Source: Drosophila pseudoobscura
Lineage: Eukaryota > Arthropoda > Insecta > Diptera > Drosophilidae
Direction: 5' to 3'
NCBI RefSeq assembly: GCF_009870125.1
Contig: NC_046683.1
Span: 4,216,001 to 4,280,000, forward strand
Length of the DNA: 64,000 nucleotides
The notes below the pieces were generated by a model, which had not been told where the DNA came from, did no database searches, and saw only the letters and a program-made list of their open reading frames with translations. Made by a program: the position numbers and the translations under genes. Position 1 is the stretch's first letter. The number at the start of each line of letters is the position of its first letter. Below, piece after piece: positions 1-11,800 of this stretch.

Positions 1-300
1 CTGCATACCTTAGGGAAAAGGATATAATAGAATTGCGGAAATCTTTGTCATCCTAGGCTCTAATTAATGCAGAAACTAGTCAGTCTTTGTTTTAAAAGTA
101 TTTCAACGATATTTTGCAATTAGTGATGTTCTTACAGAGACCAAGAATGTGTATCGGGATCAGGATATACAGGAAAACTAATCAAATGCATGGGTACGTC
201 TAAAACATATATTTTGAGAAATTTTCTTTATTAATTAAGTAATTAGTTTCTTAATTAGCAGCATTATTCAACGGAATATCAAAATTGAGCAAGCCATCAG
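1..300 (+). repeat. Dispersed AT-rich repeat, copy A
   Basis: Clearly related to 56805-57280. Shared blocks include the stretch around CTAATTAATGCAGAAACTAG at 61-80, the following AACGATATTTTG, a TGTATCGGGA block, TCTAAAACATAT, and at 268-291 a block reading ACGGAATATCAAAAT. The copy is diverged, has an internal deletion relative to the right-hand copy, and may extend beyond the left edge. No coding potential was seen. Confidence 0.75.
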
Positions 301-2845
301 AGTGGCGTAAATTATTCTTTTCAGGAAGCACCAACCTATCCGATGATGTGTCTTGGGCTCCAGAATCAACAGATCCGATCCTCAATGCTAATTACCCAAA
401 TCTATGCCGTCATATCTAATAGTTCCTCCATTTGTGCCTTAATGATAATTTAGCGTGGAAATCGGTACCACTCTTGGGGGATGGCAAACAAATTGAAATT
501 TGAGACCGGTTCCGAGGCCCATGGCCCATGGCTAATAGCCATTTGGGGGCTCATTGAAATGCATTTGTCCCACAATTCGTTTTGTGCTGCATTTATTGCG
601 TTGGCCCCACAGCTCTTGGACACATTTAACGCACGTAAATGGCCAATCCAAGCACACGGCCACAGCCACAGCCTTAGCCACGGCACTGCTTTGGCCAGAG
701 CTGCCTGGGGATCGGCGTCTGCCCCTCGTTTTAGCTGTTTCCACGCTTTAGGCCCATCGCTAGATATTCTTTGCATACCCCCGGATACGTATAGAAGTCC
801 TATTGGGGGGATATAGCTGACTCGTTCATATCGCGGTATATCCATGCACATCACATATTATTCCTTAGACATTTTAGTACTCTTCCGCTCTTGATCCCTG
901 GGTATCCAATGGTCGATTCGTAAGAACATCGAAGACGGAGAGTACTACTCGTACGACACCGATGAGGATGACGATAAAGCGTCAGAGAGCTGGCTGCTTC
1001 GCTTGGCTTATTCTCAGTCTTGGGGCCCGTCTTGGTCCCAATCTTCGGTGTCGGTCTACAGGTCTTTGGTCTTAGCCAAGGGGGGATGGCGACTTCGGCC
1101 GTCTGGCCGTCTGTCTGTCTGTCTTTCTGTCTGTCTGTTTGCCAGGGCGGCTTTAATCGCTTTGATCTTGGCGCACAAGAGTTAATTGCACGCTTGCTGC
1201 ACAGTTGCTGCCGCTGCTTGTGGTTGTTGCTGCTGCTGCTGTTTCTGTTGCTGCCACATGTTTCTGTTGTTGCACCGACCGCCTGGCAATTTGTTGGATA
1301 GAAACGTTGCCCGGCACGCGGTGTGGCAGCTTCAATCAAATTAATTGCGGCTCGGCTATTAAGCCCGTTGTTGAATTGCTTTTGCTGCTGTTCGGTGCCC
1401 ATTCCCATGCCCTCCCCCCCCCCACACACACACACACATCATCCTTTAAGGGGTGCCCCAGTAGTCGACTACCAGCGTGTCCCGACGTGTCTCTTAATGT
1501 GTGTGACACTCTCGCAGGGTGGCGTTGCAACGTTGCAACGAAGACCCAGAAGAGACACGACACGCACAGGTAGGACAACAGGTAGCACAGAGGCAGGGCC
1601 AGGGGCAGACGAGGCGATGCCTACAGGCGGTGGATTAGGTGAGGGGGAGAGTGGAGAGGGAGCAAGGAAGAAGGGAAAGAGAAAGAGAAAGGGTGGGGCT
1701 CTTAGCAAAACGCTGGCAATCAACGCCGGTGCCTCTGTCATTAAGCATTTTCCTTCTAATTGCCGCTGCCATTGCAGGGGCCGAACAATAGCAACAATTT
1801 AGCTTCCTTTTGTTGCAATTAAACGAATTCGTGCTGCCCCGCCAGAGTGCCGCTCTCGCATAATTAACCCATATGGTGGGACAGAGAAAGGAGGAACCTC
1901 GAGGCACGTGAGAATCGCAAGAAGCACAGCGGGGGCCCTCAATGCACTTGGATTTCGAATCTCACTGATTTGGATACCACTCGGCCACTGCCACCGAAAG
2001 GGCAGGATGGTATCATCAGTAATATGCAAGTATTCGCTAAGGGATGAGCATTATAGATGTATTGATTCTGTGACCCAAGAAACCTCGTCGAGTGGGATGG
2101 TGCTTCCTGAAGAGTACTTAATACTGGTGCCTGTTCCGGAGGGAACAACCATAAAACCATTTACATAGTACCTACTTAAGTCTCTCCAGTTATTGCTCGA
2201 GGGTCTACCCGCGAAGAACAGAACAGGACAGTAGATCCACAGGGTATTTCGCAGCATTGTCAATTGTCTAGAGACGATAGATAGAGTGACAGCTTGGACC
2301 GAGGAACGACAACGAGTAAACAACGATGATTATCCGATTGTTATATTTTCAAATAGCATCGTACACTTCCGTTTCTTTCGATATCCGATCCATTATCAAT
2401 ATTTGAAGGATGATCACATCAAAAAGTTCCTTTACTATGTTTACGATTTTTTGGTTTCTGCTGGGAACATCTTTAAGAACATCTTAGGGTATGTTAGGGG
2501 CAGCTCAAGTACTCTATCTTGTGATTGCAGATGAAAACAAACTTTAATTTCTCATTTAAATATTATAGTTTACAATTTATTCACAATTTTAATTAAATTA
2601 AGGTCCTAGAAACAAATTAATTACAAAAAAAAAATACAAATACACAGAAAATAAAATACACGTACAAATACGATTCCTCTATTTACACAGGACTTAGGTG
2701 ATACTTAAAAACTATTCAAAATGGGGACTTAAAATCGATTAACACATTTCAATTGATAATTTATTAATTTGTTTTTGTTTAATGGGCGATGCATACGAGT
2801 ATGTATCCAGATCATTGATCAGGCTTTGAGCCATCGGATCCCTTT
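301..2845. other. Intergenic DNA downstream of fz3
   Basis: No supportable gene. Open frames on both strands at 450-1900 are opposite-strand shadows of each other, rich in Cys, Leu and Ser from CTG/CTGT and CA simple repeats (CTGT run near 1108-1140, CA run near 1422-1438). The AT-rich part from 2530 to 2845 probably contains the fz3 3' UTR. Confidence 0.6.
2760..2765 (-). terminator. Candidate poly(A) signal of fz3
   Basis: AATAAA on the minus strand, about 80 bases after the fz3 stop codon. Another AATAAA lies near 2577-2582, so a longer 3' UTR is equally possible. Confidence 0.4.
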
Positions 2846-5800
2846 TTAGACACGCGACTGGTTGGGATTATAGACGGGGACATTGTGGAAGCTAATGCCG
2901 GCATAGAGCGGAGCGGTGCCGCTTCCGCCCCCTCCTCCCACGAAACCTGCAATGCCTCCAATGCCTCCGCTGGCCAGCATCGATTTGCCGCTGGTGTAGA
3001 GATGCTTTTTAGGCAGAGCGGATCCGCCGCCTCCCATGGCATTGGCACCGGCATGGACCCCATTGCCGTTCGCCCCCGACTTGCTCTGGGCCATCAGAGA
3101 GGAGGTGGGCGTACCGCCGGCCACCAGACGGCTGCGATAGCTCTCGCAGGTCTTGCGGGACCACACCCACATGCCGGTGAGTGTGCCGCCCGCCAACTGG
3201 AAGAAGATCCTCACCAGCGCCGGCCAGGCGGTGAGGGGATCCGGCGAGGCGCAGTCCTCGAGCGTCGAACAGCTGGGAACGGGATCGCCGAAGCGCTCGC
3301 AGAGGGCGGCCACCACGCCCGCCGCCGTCGGGACGAAGAAGAGCAGCGAAAAGATGACGAACCGCTTCCGGATCTGGCCGAAGCGGTGGTGGGCCAGCGT
3401 GGGCTGCAGCTGCTGCTGCAGCGAGTGCAGGGAGCGGGAGGCGCGCAGCGTAAAGTACAGCCCCAGGAGGAGCAGCACCAGGGCGGGCAGCTCCACGAAT
3501 CCGGGGGCCGAGCACATGCCCGTCAGCTCGCTGGGTCGGACACGCTCCAGGAGCAGGGCCGCGATCGGCGGCACCAGGGGCGGCACCCAGGCCAGCACAT
3601 GGAAGAGGCCGGAACGCTTCTCCAGCGCCTCGCTGGACCACTTCTTGTGCGACGAGAGGTAGAAGCAGAGGGCGAAGATCAGCCACCAGCTGGCGGCGCA
3701 CAGGCTCAGGTACGAGGTGGTGATGTACGAGGCCAGGCAGGGCGGCGTCAGCTGGCAGGCGGGACGCAGCCGCAGCCCCTGCGGCTCCTGAAGCTGGGCC
3801 AGACTCCGCGCCTGGTTGTGGAACACGATCCGCTCCAGGTAGCACACGCTGAACAGGTTGTAGCACAGGCAGAGGAAGAGCACGGGGCGCTCCGGGTACC
3901 CGAACCGCGTCGGCTCCGCCCAGAAGGTGACCAGCGCGAACAGCGTGAGCACAAAGCACACGGCGGACAGGCCCAGGATCAGGCTCTCCGTTAGCTTCTT
4001 CTGCTGTGTGGTGTGGTAGGCGTCCCGCTGGCACTGGGGCAGGCACTCCTCCGGATTCAGGTGGCTTCCGCTGAAGTTCTGCGGACAGATGATACCGGCC
4101 AGGCTGCCGCCGCCGCCACCTCCTCCACCGCCGTTCCCGCCTCCCAGGGGCCCACCCGTCTTCCAGGACATCCAAAAGCGGGACATGTGCTGCTGTTGCT
4201 GCTGCTGCTGCTGCGGATGCTGCAACTGCTGCTGTGGCTGCTGTTGCTGCTGCAAGGGGGGCTCCTGGGCGGGGGCAGTCTCCGATGCGGCCGCACTGGC
4301 CGTTGGCGCCGCATGGACACCCTCCTGGGGTATCTGCATGCACAGCTCGTGCTTCTCCGGCTGCGGCAGACTCTCGCAGCTGAGGAAGGGGGGCCACAGC
4401 TGCATCAGCTCCGGACCGGCATTGGCGGCGCACTCCCCCTTCACCGTCTCGCAGAGGGACTTGCAGGCGGTCACGGGCCGTGGCACATCCGGCGTGCAGA
4501 GCGGAAACAGCGCCGAGCAGAGCAGAAACCGCGCCCGCCTCGAGCAGCCCGACTCGATCAAAGGCAGCAGCTTGGCAATCTGCAAGGAAAGGCAACAAGA
4601 ATGACATGCAACAATTATTAGTGGTGGTTCATTGCATCGAGGAAAGGGTGGGGGGTTGGGGGGTCTACAATATAGATCTAAGTGCTATTCTCAGCCCTGT
4701 CCAAAGTCCGACATTCAAGCATTTCGGTGTCGTTCAGGCAAAGAGGGGCATCTATTCTAGGAGCACCTAGTCTTAAAGATCAGCAGATCTACGAATATAT
4801 TTTTCAATATTTCCTTCAGGGAATATATGTTGATGGAAAGGGAAACATTGCATTAACTTCAGATAAAAGACGATACAAAAAAAATAACTATTATCTTTGT
4901 TATTTGTACTTCACCTACGATGCGATGCTCCCAAATGAAAGCCTTTCAGACCCACGCGAGTACGAGAGTACGTCTATGATGTATATGAGGGGAAATCACT
5001 AGCATTATACGATTTGTAATTTGCAATTTCAACTAATTTTAATACCAGACATTAGACGAGCCAAACAACTGTTGGGCTCAATTGTTGCAAGTGGCCAGCA
5101 TTTGTTGAATTACGAGTATCTGGTGTTGTGGCTATTGTTAATGCTGCTTGATGGCGTCGTGTCGGCGGAACAACAAAGAGCAGGCGCCACAACAAAGTCC
5201 AACTGTTTGACTAAGTTTTTATGGCATTTTTATTATTAGATAAAATTATAGACCTCGCGCCGAAACTACAAAAGCCAAGAAGCGCCAAAGTGTGAAGAGG
5301 AAAAGGGGGAATGGGGAATGGGGGGGATGGGTTATGGGATATGGAAAATTGGAATCAGATCCGATCTTTTGTTTAGAAGCAATTTGTTTTTGCTTTGTTT
5401 TCCTGGAGGCGTACTATTTAGTAATTTCCGTGTAGTTTCTGTTCTCCTTTTTTCGATTTTGCTTATCGAACAACAAATTTCGATCTAATTACTTGGGCGG
5501 CAATCTTTTATGTGGCCATTCCATCGATATAAGCGATATAATTAAATGTTGCTAATTGATAAAAGTCGTATACTTCGATATATGTACATATGTATGTATG
5601 TAACCCATATATGGTAGATCTTGGCAAGTATCTATGTATCTATCTCTACCCCACAAAATATTAGAAAATCGAACCAGTAGTCCGGGTTTTCCTCTGAAGT
5701 GGAAAAGGGTCTCATGCTTCTTGTTGTTTGTTGTTTGTTGTTTCCATTCCTTTGATCATTACGATGTGTGTGAATGAATGTTTGGTGTGAAAACTTGCGT

Positions 5801-8800
5801 CAGATTTCACACATAAGAAAGAAAACGTTTCAAATGGCATCCCGCGTCCGACGTGGACGTGGACGTGGACGCGAACGTCCATTCCATTACCATTTGCAGT
5901 TGTTGTCGATGGCAATTAATTGTCAATTACTGGCCATGCAATCTAATAACATCAAATGAAGCCAGATTCCATTCGTCTTGATGCGAAATTAATCCATGGA
6001 ACACTATGTCGGAGCAAAAACCAGCCACAAACCGAGTCAGACACATACCAAACCATACCATTGTCCATCAAAAGAGCCCCGACCGGACGACGACGACGAC
6101 GACGACAATGATGACGATGACGATGACGGACCAGACGCATCAACATTTATGAGTTTGTGGAATTTTAGACAAGTCCAGGGCAAAAAAAAAGAAAAAACGA
6201 GGGACAGGATAGCACAGGAACAGCAAGGTTTCGGGGGCCCAGAAACCCAAAGAGAGAGAGAAAAAAACAATAAAAAACGACAAAAAAAAACTGCATCAAA
6301 TTATCGAGAAACGTTTTCTCAGGAAAGAGTTCCAAGGTTCCGGCTGCAGGAGTACACTGAAATAAATTTCGATGGTCCGTAATTATATCGGAATATCATT
6401 GGTTGGGGGATTTGCCGAATCGCTTGTGGTGTCCGTTCGCTTATGGGCTGGATCAGACAGAGATCTAAGTTCTTATCTTAGGCAAGTTGTCAAGCTTTTC
6501 TCTCTGTGTAGGCATCATTCTGATATCGCGGCAGTGACTCCCAGAGCGGGACTTTGACATGGATTTGATGGGCTGCCTCTTGGACAGGCCAACTCGTTCT
6601 TGGCTCTGATATTGTGGGGGCTAACAGTAACCGAATTGTTATTGCTGTTTCCACTGCTGCTTCCACCACTGCTGCTGCTGCTGTTGGTTGTATAATTAAG
6701 CTACATTAGGCCCAGACGAAAGGCCGAAAGCGGCCCAGACGAGGAGCGGCCGAAACAAGAGATAGAGGTGGAGGAGGGGGAGAGTATGGGGATGTGAAGA
6801 TGGTGGGACGGGGGCAGATAGCAGAAGAACCGCCGGGCATCTCGAATGAAGCATTAGACACGCGATTTCCAATTCTGTGTAGCTTTTGTTTCTCTTCCTT
6901 TCGACTCTCCCTCTCTGCTCTACTCACACTTCGATGAAAAATAGCTTCGGGCAATAATAATTTAATGATGCAGCAGCAACAACAAACCCAGCAAAAAGCG
7001 CACAGCAAGTGAACCTCATCATCATCAGGCGCAGCAGCCAGCACAACAACAACAACAACAACGAAAAAGCAAAGTCCAAAAAGAAGAGAGAAAAATGCAT
7101 GGGCAATCGGCTGGCGGAGGGCAAGGTGTACTAATATAGGGTGAGGTATACCCCAGCCGATCCTCAGGGCTAGCGTTAGAGGGAGCTCTGCCTCACCTTC
7201 TATCAATACAGTGCAGGTGAACTGAGAGAGAGATGGAGAGCGCGAGAGAGCGACAAGCTGGAAGAGAGACCGTGAGCAAAGGCTTGACGAGTGTCTAAAA
7301 TGTATTATTAATGCAAAAGAGCAATGCTTGGTCATCATCATCATCTCGCCATACACTCCTCTCCTCCAGTCACACCCCCAAGCCGATCCACCCCCTGCCC
7401 CTCTAGCCCTCTCCAGCCTGCGCAGCGAATGCAATCTGCAACGCTTTGAGCATTTATGTTGCCGTGCTCCTTCCACTCGCAGCGCCATAGCCAGGCCTCC
7501 GCTGCTGCGCTGCTGTTATTTTTTCGGCCACGCAAAAGCCCAACGAAGAAGTTGGCAATTCGCCGCGGCTCGCCGCACCGCAGTTTATCCGTCTGTCCGT
7601 CCATCCGTCCACCCGACACCAAGCGACAAATTCGTTTTGGTCTCCAGCAAACGAAATTATTGTTATTACAGACAGTAACAAAGTCGGCAATTTGAAAGGG
7701 TTTGAGCGTCAGTGGGGGTTCAAGGAACGAAAACATACCAGTATGTACATATGTATGTGTTGTATTCATGCGATGTTTATAGAAGCGAATAGATATACCA
7801 TATCAAATACAGCAAAAATCTCTATAAAATATGTTCTTATGCTGTGTTTTTCTGCTGTTTTAAGAGAATTTTCAAGGAAAAATAATTTCATCAAGAAAAG
7901 TCCATCACAAATGCGGATATCGTGGCATAGGTTCCCTATCGAATGAATCCTTTCGACTAGGAGAATGTGCGTCCGCTAGTGGAAAAGGAGTATTACTCGA
8001 ACGAGTAGTCTGAGTTCTTTGTGTGTACACATTTATGTGTTTCAAACAATGATTTCTGACTTTGATGAGGATTTTGAACAATCATTAAATGATCGTACGT
8101 TTTGTGTCATCGGGCGGCTCGGCTTGAACAGCAAACAGCAAAGTTCTGCTTAATTTACTTAAAAAACAACACAAAAACAAAAATAATAATGAACCGTTTC
8201 TGCTTCGCTCCAGCGATCGCCTGGAGCTCTTTTCGGGTTTCGTTTTGTGGCTGTAGAGACGCGGAGACTGGCGGCAATTTCTTTAAAAATTGTTTTTTTT
8301 TTCTTTCTTGTCTTTCGGTTTGCAGCAGCGTGTTTCACACTTTTTTCGGATGAAGACCAAAAGCATTTAATTTTGTTCAATTTGAGCGGGACCTGGCCTG
8401 GGTCTGGTGCTCTGCGGTGCTCTGCGGTGCCCCTCCTCGTGTGCCCGTGTTCACAATTCAATTACAAGACCAACAACAATGCGAGAGTTGACACCTCCCA
8501 AAAAAACCGAACGAACGAAAAACGTGAACTTAATGATTTTTCAATTTTGATTAATGATTTCGAAGCGAGTGCAATGGCAACGAAACGAGAGGAAGGGACG
8601 GTGGTCGAGTGCGGAGGGGACGGCGGACAGACTTTGTCGCGCGGCACTTTGACTTTGAATATTTTTGAAAGGAATCGAATGGAAGGGAATGGAAATGGAG
8701 AACGAACCCCTAAACAGCTGCCGCCGCACTCAGAAACTATCCAGCGGCGGCTGCGATATCTTTGACTTTCATTAGTGCCACACAACCTTGTGGCACCTCC

Positions 8801-11800
8801 TCCTTCTCCCCAACCGCCACCACCGCGGACTGAAACCAGATGGAAACGCCACTCAACTCAATTCTGGACTCTAGCTCTGGCTCTGGCTCTGGCTGTGTCG
8901 TGTGTTCATTCATTAACAACGCTTAATGCCCAAGAGATCCAACAGATCCTCCGCTGCTGCTGCATGGTACTGGCCCATGGACACTTAATGCGTTCAGACA
9001 TCTGCATAATCTAGGTAATGGATTAATTTATAATTTTCTACGCTTGCAGAGCCCAACCCAGTCCCAGTCTCAGGCCCAGTCCCAGACCGGATCGTGGAAC
9101 GGACTGTGTGCCCACGAATATGGGCTTAGGCGCCCCGCCCCGCCTCGTCCCAATGGGTCTTCAAATGGGAATGGTAATGCAATCGAAGTATCGATGAATG
9201 CACTTTGTTATTGATATGCGGTCATTCGGAGTGGAATATTTGGTTCTTAAACAGGAATTACTCAATGTGTCAATGGGATATTCGATAATTAAACAATTGA
9301 GAACTGAATTACACGAGTGGAAGGGCCTGCCAATCGGCCAGCGAGAAACGCAGAGAGGATCTCTCCGACCTCTTCTTTCATCCTGGATAGGAGGCCTTTC
9401 ATCTCTCAGCGCCCGCCACTTCACGCCACGCCGTGACAGAGGCTCCACTCGGCCATGTTATCCTGTATCTCTGCGAGCCATCTATGCGGCACGCTTCATT
9501 CGGATTCGGATGTGGCTGGGGATTGTGGCTAATGCTAAGGCGGCCCCCAAAGCAATTTGCCGGCTGTCAGAGTGAAAAGTGTTGCAAAATGCTGACTGGA
9601 AATACCGCTGCGCCGCGTCGCACATAACAGGCGAAGCCATATATACGGATAGGCGGATGGACGGATAGATGCCCCTGTCCGGCTAGGCCCGGCGAAGCTC
9701 AAAGTCGAGTTTTGGTCAGCAGTCAACAGTCAGCAGTTTGGCAGCAGCGTAGCAGCTCTCTGCGAGCCGGCAACGATTCATCTTTTTCCAGCCGTTGCGT
9801 CTCGCTTGCCATTCCCCACCCTGCGAGTGCGAGAGTCGCATGATTTTTGTAGTCGGCTTAAAGCTATATCCGATCGGAATCCAGACAGAGAGAGAGAGAG
9901 ATGGAGAGGTAAACTGTTTTATCTGGGTTTGCGGGGGGGGCCTCTTGTTGCTAGGGTATGCACTCGTCGGTCATCCATCCGACGAGACATGTGTGTGGGT
10001 TTGTTTATTCGGCTTTCGTGCATTGTGGTACTTTATTTGATTTGCGCTTTATTTGATTTAGTTGCCGTTTGGCGCTGACGCTGACGCTCCGACTCCGGCT
10101 GATTCGCATTGACAGCTGTGCACGAATGCTCGAATGCTGTTTCGGACGATTTCGGAGGGAAGATCGAGTGGGGCCGGGCTGTCGTCGTCGTCGTCGTCAT
10201 CGCCGTTTTCGTTGTCGGCTCAACATCAAAGTCAATTGATTTAATTTTCGCTACGAGAGAGCTCTTGCAATTAGCAAGCGGACCAAAAAATTGTATTTCT
10301 ATATTTCTTGGGGATGGATTTTACTCGTATATTTTCTTATTTGCTGAGATTTTTGTCTCAATCGCAGGCAGATCGCGATCGCTGACTTGATTCTGGCAAT
10401 AATTTGCATAATTAAGATGCCCTGGCTTGCCCCTGGCCTCTGCCCGTCCCTCACTCCTTTCCGCTTGGGATGATACATCGTCATGACATCATAGATGCAA
10501 AAGCTAGCATTCTGCCTTCCTAATTAGAGCCCTATAACTCTGATAAGCCAGAGATGTAGATACAGATACAGAAACAGAAACAGCTATTGCAGAAACCGAA
10601 ACAGAAAGAGCCACAGATCGAGATCAAGATTGAGATCGAGCTGGAGCTGAAGCTGAAGCTGGAGCTGGAGATCAATTCAAATGGTAGAGATCGCCGACTG
10701 CATTTTTGCAGTGCCACGGATCGCTGACAGAACTGTCAACTCGCCAGCGCTGGCAATGCCGACGACATACGACTGTCGTCTCACAATTAATTGACATTTT
10801 GACTGGCGACGATTGTCATTCAAAGGCAAACGAGGAGCAGAAAAGCCCCAGTCGCAAGAGCAAGAGGCACACACATCCAACGCTCCAGCCGCATGCCCCA
10901 GCCCCAGAACCAGCCCCAGCCCCAGCCGCAACCCCAGCCCCAGCCCGATCCAAGCGGAATGCACCAAAGCACCAGGCAGATGGATGCCGCCGCGCACAAC
11001 ATCAAGAGCTAGGAATCGATTCTCTGGCATTCTCTGGCTGTGTATACAGTGCGGGTCACAGCAAAAGAAACGGTCTGAAATGGGCAAAGATTCTTCAGAT
11101 CATCTGAAGATGATTTCATTTAATAAAACTATACTTTTCAGTTCCTTGATTTATGATATTTCTGCATATTTTTTGAGCCCCAGTTTCTATACGATCTATT
11201 AGATCAGTCTATTCTATGGATTCGTTGGACTAGTTGCCATCAAGTGACTGCTTCTAAATCCTTGTCCCCAAGTGTTGGCGGCTCCCGGGGCTCTCGCTCT
11301 CTCAAGTTAGATAATCTCTGACAGAAATCTTCGGTGCAGTCAGGGACGTTTAAGGGACGAAGAACTTTACGGCGGCATAAAACTGAAGCTGAGAACTGAG
11401 AACTGAGCACTGAGCACTGGCCGGCCGAGTACCGAGTACATTGCCGGTTCAATTGGTCTTTTGGCTTAGAGTATCGTTTCGGGCTGGGTCTGGCACTGGC
11501 ACTGGCACTGGCACCGGCACGCTACAGTTACCCATACAATTGGGACATGTTTTGGGACTGGTTTGCCGCGGCCAGGCCAGGCCAGACCGAGCCATGCCAT
11601 GCGATGCCATGCCATTGTATGGATGCATGGTGCGGTGCCCCTGTGGCGGACAGGCGGACCGACACGGGAGTCCGTCCACGGAGTAATATATGCGCTGCCG
11701 TCTCCATTGCTGACATTTTGTCAGGCGGGATTACCAAAATGAGGCTGCCGTTTCGAGTTCTACACGCAACTTACAACACAAATTATGCCACTGGATGGAT

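Noticed and set aside
2885..3994. 369-residue plus-strand open frame
   Set aside because: Antisense shadow of fz3 exon 2, which has clear Frizzled domains; the antisense product is Gly/Arg/Ala-rich with no domain.
3009..4607. 532-residue minus-strand frame overlapping fz3
   Set aside because: Alternative frame of the GC-rich fz3 exon, Ala/Arg/Pro-rich and without membrane segments or homology.
4013..4621. Plus-strand frame with a long Leu run
   Set aside because: Antisense of the fz3 glutamine tract.
6706..7488. 260-residue minus-strand frame in the fz3 intron
   Set aside because: Low-complexity Leu/Val/Cys runs from simple repeats, no domain, no splice support.
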